64,000 nucleotides of DNA from Acetobacter suratthaniensis (GTDB lineage: Bacteria; Pseudomonadota; Alphaproteobacteria; Acetobacterales; Acetobacteraceae), in assembly GCF_017377745.1 (NCBI RefSeq), contig NZ_JAFVMG010000001.1:434001-498000 (forward strand), read 5' to 3'. Position 1 is the stretch's first letter. Every line of letters begins with the position of its first letter. The notes below the pieces were generated by a model. That model was not told the origin of the DNA, did not search any database, and worked only from the letters and a program-made list of their open reading frames with translations. The translations under genes and the position numbers were made by a program. Below are positions 61,480-64,000 of the stretch, piece after piece.

Positions 61480-63267
61480 TCACGGGCAGTTGAGGGGCGC
61501 ACAGGCGCTTTCCAGCCAGTTTTGCGCGTCCTGCGGTAGCAATGGTGCGATCTGCCCCAGGATTTGCGCATGATAGGCATTCAATCGTGACGTATCTTCC
61601 GCGCCCAGCAGGGCAGGGTCGATCAGGCGCCGGTCGAAGGGCGCCAGTGTCAGTGTTTCAAACTCCAGAAAAGCCCGGAGGCTCTGGGAGTGCTGTAGCG
61701 GGCGTACCATCACCAGCGTTTCAAGCCGGATTCCGTAAGCGCCCGGCAGGTAAAAGCCCGGCTCGTTTGACAGAACCATGCCAGCTTCCAGCGCTATGGC
61801 GGATGGAGCCTTGGCAATGCGGGCTGGCCCTTCATGCACGGACAGGAATGAGCCGACTCCATGTCCGGTGCCGTGGTCGTAGTCCAGAGCATCCTGCCAT
61901 AGGGCGTAACGGGCGAGGGCATCCAGTGCAGTGCCGGTTGTACCTGCGGGGAAGCGCACATGGCCCAGTGTCAGGTTGCCTTTGAGCACACGGGTAAAGG
62001 TAGCGCGCAGGGCATCGGGTGGGGTACCCGGCCCGGTCCAGACCGTGCGGGTAATATCGGTGGTGCCATCAGGATACTGAGCACCGCTATCGCACAGATA
62101 AACCTCGTTCTCGCCCAGCCTGCGGTCGCTTTGCGCAGTGACCCGATAATGGATGATGGCTCCATTGGGGCCAGAGCCGGAAATGGTGGGAAAGGAATCG
62201 CCCCGATAGAGCGGGTGCTCGGCCCGGAACGCTTCAAGCTGCGCCACGGATTCAAGCTCGGTGCAGCCCTGACCCTGCGTGTCCAGCCAGTGCAGAAAGC
62301 GGCATACGGCCACGCCGTCACGCAGATGGGCTGCGCGCATGCCCGCCTGTTCTATGGCGTTCTTGCGGGCCTTGGGCAGCAGGCAGGGATCGGGCGTGGG
62401 GCAGACTGTCGCCCCTGCAGTTTCCAGAACCTGTTTGAACCAGACGGCATTGGAGGTGGGGTCTACCCCAATATGCCGGGCTGTCAGTGCGCTCAGGACT
62501 GCGGGCATATGCTCCGGTGCGTGCAGGCGCACATCCGGCCCGAGCCATGCCTGCACGGCAGGTGGTATTTTGGCTTCAGACACGAACAGATCAAGTGTCG
62601 CATCAGCATGGATCACGGCAAAGGCAAGGATGACCGGTGTGCAGGGAATATCCGCGCCCCGGATATTAAGCAGCCACGCGATGGAGGCACTATCGCTCAG
62701 CACGGCGGCATCCTGCCCGATCCGGCTGAGTTCAGCAGCAATGGCCGCGCGTTTGTTCAGCGATGCCTCGCCCGCATAGTCCAGTGGGTGAATAAAAGCC
62801 GGAGCATCAGGCAAAGAGGGGCGGTCAGCCCACAGCGTGTCTATCAGGTTGTGCGCCGTAGGCACCAATGTCAGGCCCGGAAGCGACAGGAACGGTGCGA
62901 GGGCTGACTGGCTCATGATGCGAGGATCATAACCAATGCGGCTGCCCGGCGTGGCGTTGGCTGCTAGCCATGAAGCGGGGGGAGTGTTGAGGCTGTGCTG
63001 GCACTCCCAACAGGAGGCGTCGACTTCCTGCGCCATCTGGGTTGTGTAGCGGCCATCAGAAAAAACAGCGGCTTTGGTGGCCAGCACCACGGCGCTGCCC
63101 GCGCTGCCGGTAAAGCCTGTCAGCCAGGCCAGACGTTCGGCGCAGGCTGGGGTGTATTCCCCCAGATATTCATCGCTATGGGGGACCAGAAGCCCATCCA
63201 GCCCGTTCTCTGACAATGCTGCGCGCAGGGCTGCAAGGCGGTGGGGAAAAGGATGGGCAGGGGACAT
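61480..63267 (-). CDS. pepP: Aminopeptidase P family protein (Xaa-Pro aminopeptidase)
   Basis: A 595-residue metallopeptidase that removes N-terminal residues before proline. Two creatinase-like N-terminal domains (about 1-310, beginning RLAALRAALSENGLDGLLVP and SDEYLGEYTPACAERLAWLT) precede the pita-bread catalytic domain with metal ligands in DSGAQYPDGTTDITRTVWTG, DHGTGHGVGSFLSVHEGP and LSNEPGFYLPGAYGIRLETL. The three-domain length resembles eukaryotic XPNPEP1 rather than the about 440-residue E. coli PepP. It starts just 2 bp from the prmA stop, on the same strand, so the two are co-transcribed. Confidence 0.92.
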   Translation of the reverse strand: MSPAHPFPHRLAALRAALSENGLDGLLVPHSDEYLGEYTPACAERLAWLTGFTGSAGSAVVLATKAAVFSDGRYTTQMAQEVDASCWECQHSLNTPPASWLAANATPGSRIGYDPRIMSQSALAPFLSLPGLTLVPTAHNLIDTLWADRPSLPDAPAFIHPLDYAGEASLNKRAAIAAELSRIGQDAAVLSDSASIAWLLNIRGADIPCTPVILAFAVIHADATLDLFVSEAKIPPAVQAWLGPDVRLHAPEHMPAVLSALTARHIGVDPTSNAVWFKQVLETAGATVCPTPDPCLLPKARKNAIEQAGMRAAHLRDGVAVCRFLHWLDTQGQGCTELESVAQLEAFRAEHPLYRGDSFPTISGSGPNGAIIHYRVTAQSDRRLGENEVYLCDSGAQYPDGTTDITRTVWTGPGTPPDALRATFTRVLKGNLTLGHVRFPAGTTGTALDALARYALWQDALDYDHGTGHGVGSFLSVHEGPARIAKAPSAIALEAGMVLSNEPGFYLPGAYGIRLETLVMVRPLQHSQSLRAFLEFETLTLAPFDRRLIDPALLGAEDTSRLNAYHAQILGQIAPLLPQDAQNWLESACAPLNCP

Positions 63268-63269
63268 GC

Positions 63270-64000
63270 TTATTGTCCTTTAAGATACGCTGTGGGGCGG
63301 TTGGGCTTGCGGAGCACGAGTGTGGCCCAGTCACCTTCGGTCAGCACCTGCTCAAGCACCAGTCCTTGCTGCCTGTGGGCGGACAGCACCATGCGGATCT
63401 GCGTGCGCAGAAGCCCCGCCAGAATGACGGTGCCCCCGGGGCGCAGGTTGTGGGCGAGGTCTTTGGCCATCAGGCAAAGCGGGCGTGCCAGAATATTGGC
63501 AAAGACCAGATCATACGGGGCTGCGCGGCGGATGGCGGGCGTATTCCAGCCATTGCCCAGCCGACAGGTTAACAGGCGGCCAAGCTGGTTGCGCTGGGCG
63601 TTATGGGCCGAAACCCGTACCGACCACGGTTCAATATCCACCGCCAGAACCGGCCTGTGCAGCAGAGCCGCCGCCGCCATAGCCAGAATGCCGGTGCCGC
63701 AGCCCAGATCAAGGATATGCCGGGGGGCGCGGTGAGCGATCCGCTCCAGTGCGCGCAGGCACCCACGGGTGGAGCCGTGCTCGCCGGAGCCGAAGGCCAC
63801 GCCTGCATCGAGAGTCAGGGCAATGCGGGTGCTGTCGGCCTGATCGGGCAGGTGCGTGCCACGAATGACGAAACGACGGCCCACTGCCTGCTCGGGAAAA
63901 GCTTCGTAGGTGCGGGCCAGCCAGCCTTCGGCCTCGGTGGGGCTGCGTTCAAGCTCCGGGCTTTCGCCGCTGGCCAGTTGGGCCAGCAGCAGGGCCGGGG
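63270..64000 (-). CDS. prmA: Ribosomal protein L11 methyltransferase (5' end beyond window)
   Basis: PrmA trimethylates several amines of ribosomal protein L11. The C-terminal SAM domain is visible: TLDAGVAFGSGEHGSTRGCL, HILDLGCGTGILAMAAAALL, VFANILARPLCLMAKDLAHN and PGGTVILAGLLRTQ. The frame stays open to the window end, adding upstream residues such as EAEGWLARTYEAFPEQAVGR (the substrate-domain hinge), so the gene continues past base 64000 and is partial here; a start at 63884 would be wrong. It precedes pepP by 2 bp. Confidence 0.93.
   Translation of the reverse strand, partial: PALLLAQLASGESPELERSPTEAEGWLARTYEAFPEQAVGRRFVIRGTHLPDQADSTRIALTLDAGVAFGSGEHGSTRGCLRALERIAHRAPRHILDLGCGTGILAMAAAALLHRPVLAVDIEPWSVRVSAHNAQRNQLGRLLTCRLGNGWNTPAIRRAAPYDLVFANILARPLCLMAKDLAHNLRPGGTVILAGLLRTQIRMVLSAHRQQGLVLEQVLTEGDWATLVLRKPNRPTAYLKGQ

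Noticed and set aside
63270-63884. prmA as a complete short gene starting at 63884
   Set aside because: The frame stays open to the window edge and the upstream residues continue the family, so the gene is truncated by the window rather than short.

Overview
This window is a GC-rich chromosomal segment made almost entirely of core genes, from an alphaproteobacterium that looks like an acetic acid bacterium (Acetobacteraceae; Acetobacter, Komagataeibacter or a close relative). The strongest pointer is a three-subunit membrane aldehyde dehydrogenase operon (cytochrome c, iron-sulfur and molybdopterin subunits, 35217-39387) of the type used for vinegar-forming oxidation. The IDH3-like NAD-type isocitrate dehydrogenase fits this. 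I see no insertion sequence, prophage, CRISPR array, tRNA or rRNA.

Layout, left to right. 1-2.3 kb: the 3' end of the primary sigma factor gene, a GNAT acetyltransferase, then rpsF-rpsR-rplI closed by a terminator. 2.4-10.5 kb: a cyclopropane-fatty-acid synthase-like methyltransferase, then a minus-strand envelope operon in which lptG, lptD, surA and rsmA are followed by a TauE-type permease; lptF and pdxA, common partners elsewhere, are absent. 10.6-20.7 kb: a large porin, a GntR regulator, minCDE, a glutathione transferase, a BaiN-like flavoprotein, divergent rsmI and an lpoA-like lipoprotein gene, and a structured intergenic region with a 42-residue membrane ORF. 20.8-27.9 kb: a TPR-glycosyltransferase, carD, a bestrophin, S-formylglutathione hydrolase, and ydcF-ftsX-ftsE with an unknown membrane protein upstream.

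28.1-35.1 kb: two overlapping sensor kinase genes with receiver domains and no DNA-binding partner, a GNAT enzyme, and hslV-hslU-sufE joined by stop/start overlaps behind a possible heat-shock promoter. 35.2-39.4 kb: the aldehyde dehydrogenase operon, with an FNR/FixK-type palindrome 75 bp upstream. 39.9-45.3 kb: rpmI-rplT, pheS-pheT and an isolated pstS. 45.6-50 kb: an iron-uptake module (two small DUF membrane proteins, a PepSY reductase-like protein and a TonB-dependent siderophore receptor). 50-64 kb: an unknown two-helix membrane protein, a peptide-type substrate-binding protein behind a 48-residue membrane ORF, fumC, a large Na+/H+ antiporter with a cyclic-nucleotide-like domain, hdeD, rpsD, prfC, an NAD-isocitrate dehydrogenase, a long aminopeptidase P and the 3' part of prmA.

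Several genes appear to use non-ATG starts (TTG, GTG, perhaps CTG) chosen here by ribosome-binding-site spacing. No clearly new multi-gene system is visible. The most useful leads are the FNR-type site on the aldehyde dehydrogenase operon, the kinase pair with one dead receiver, a DnaA-box dyad, the small membrane ORFs missed by length cut-offs, and the likely CTG start of rsmA.
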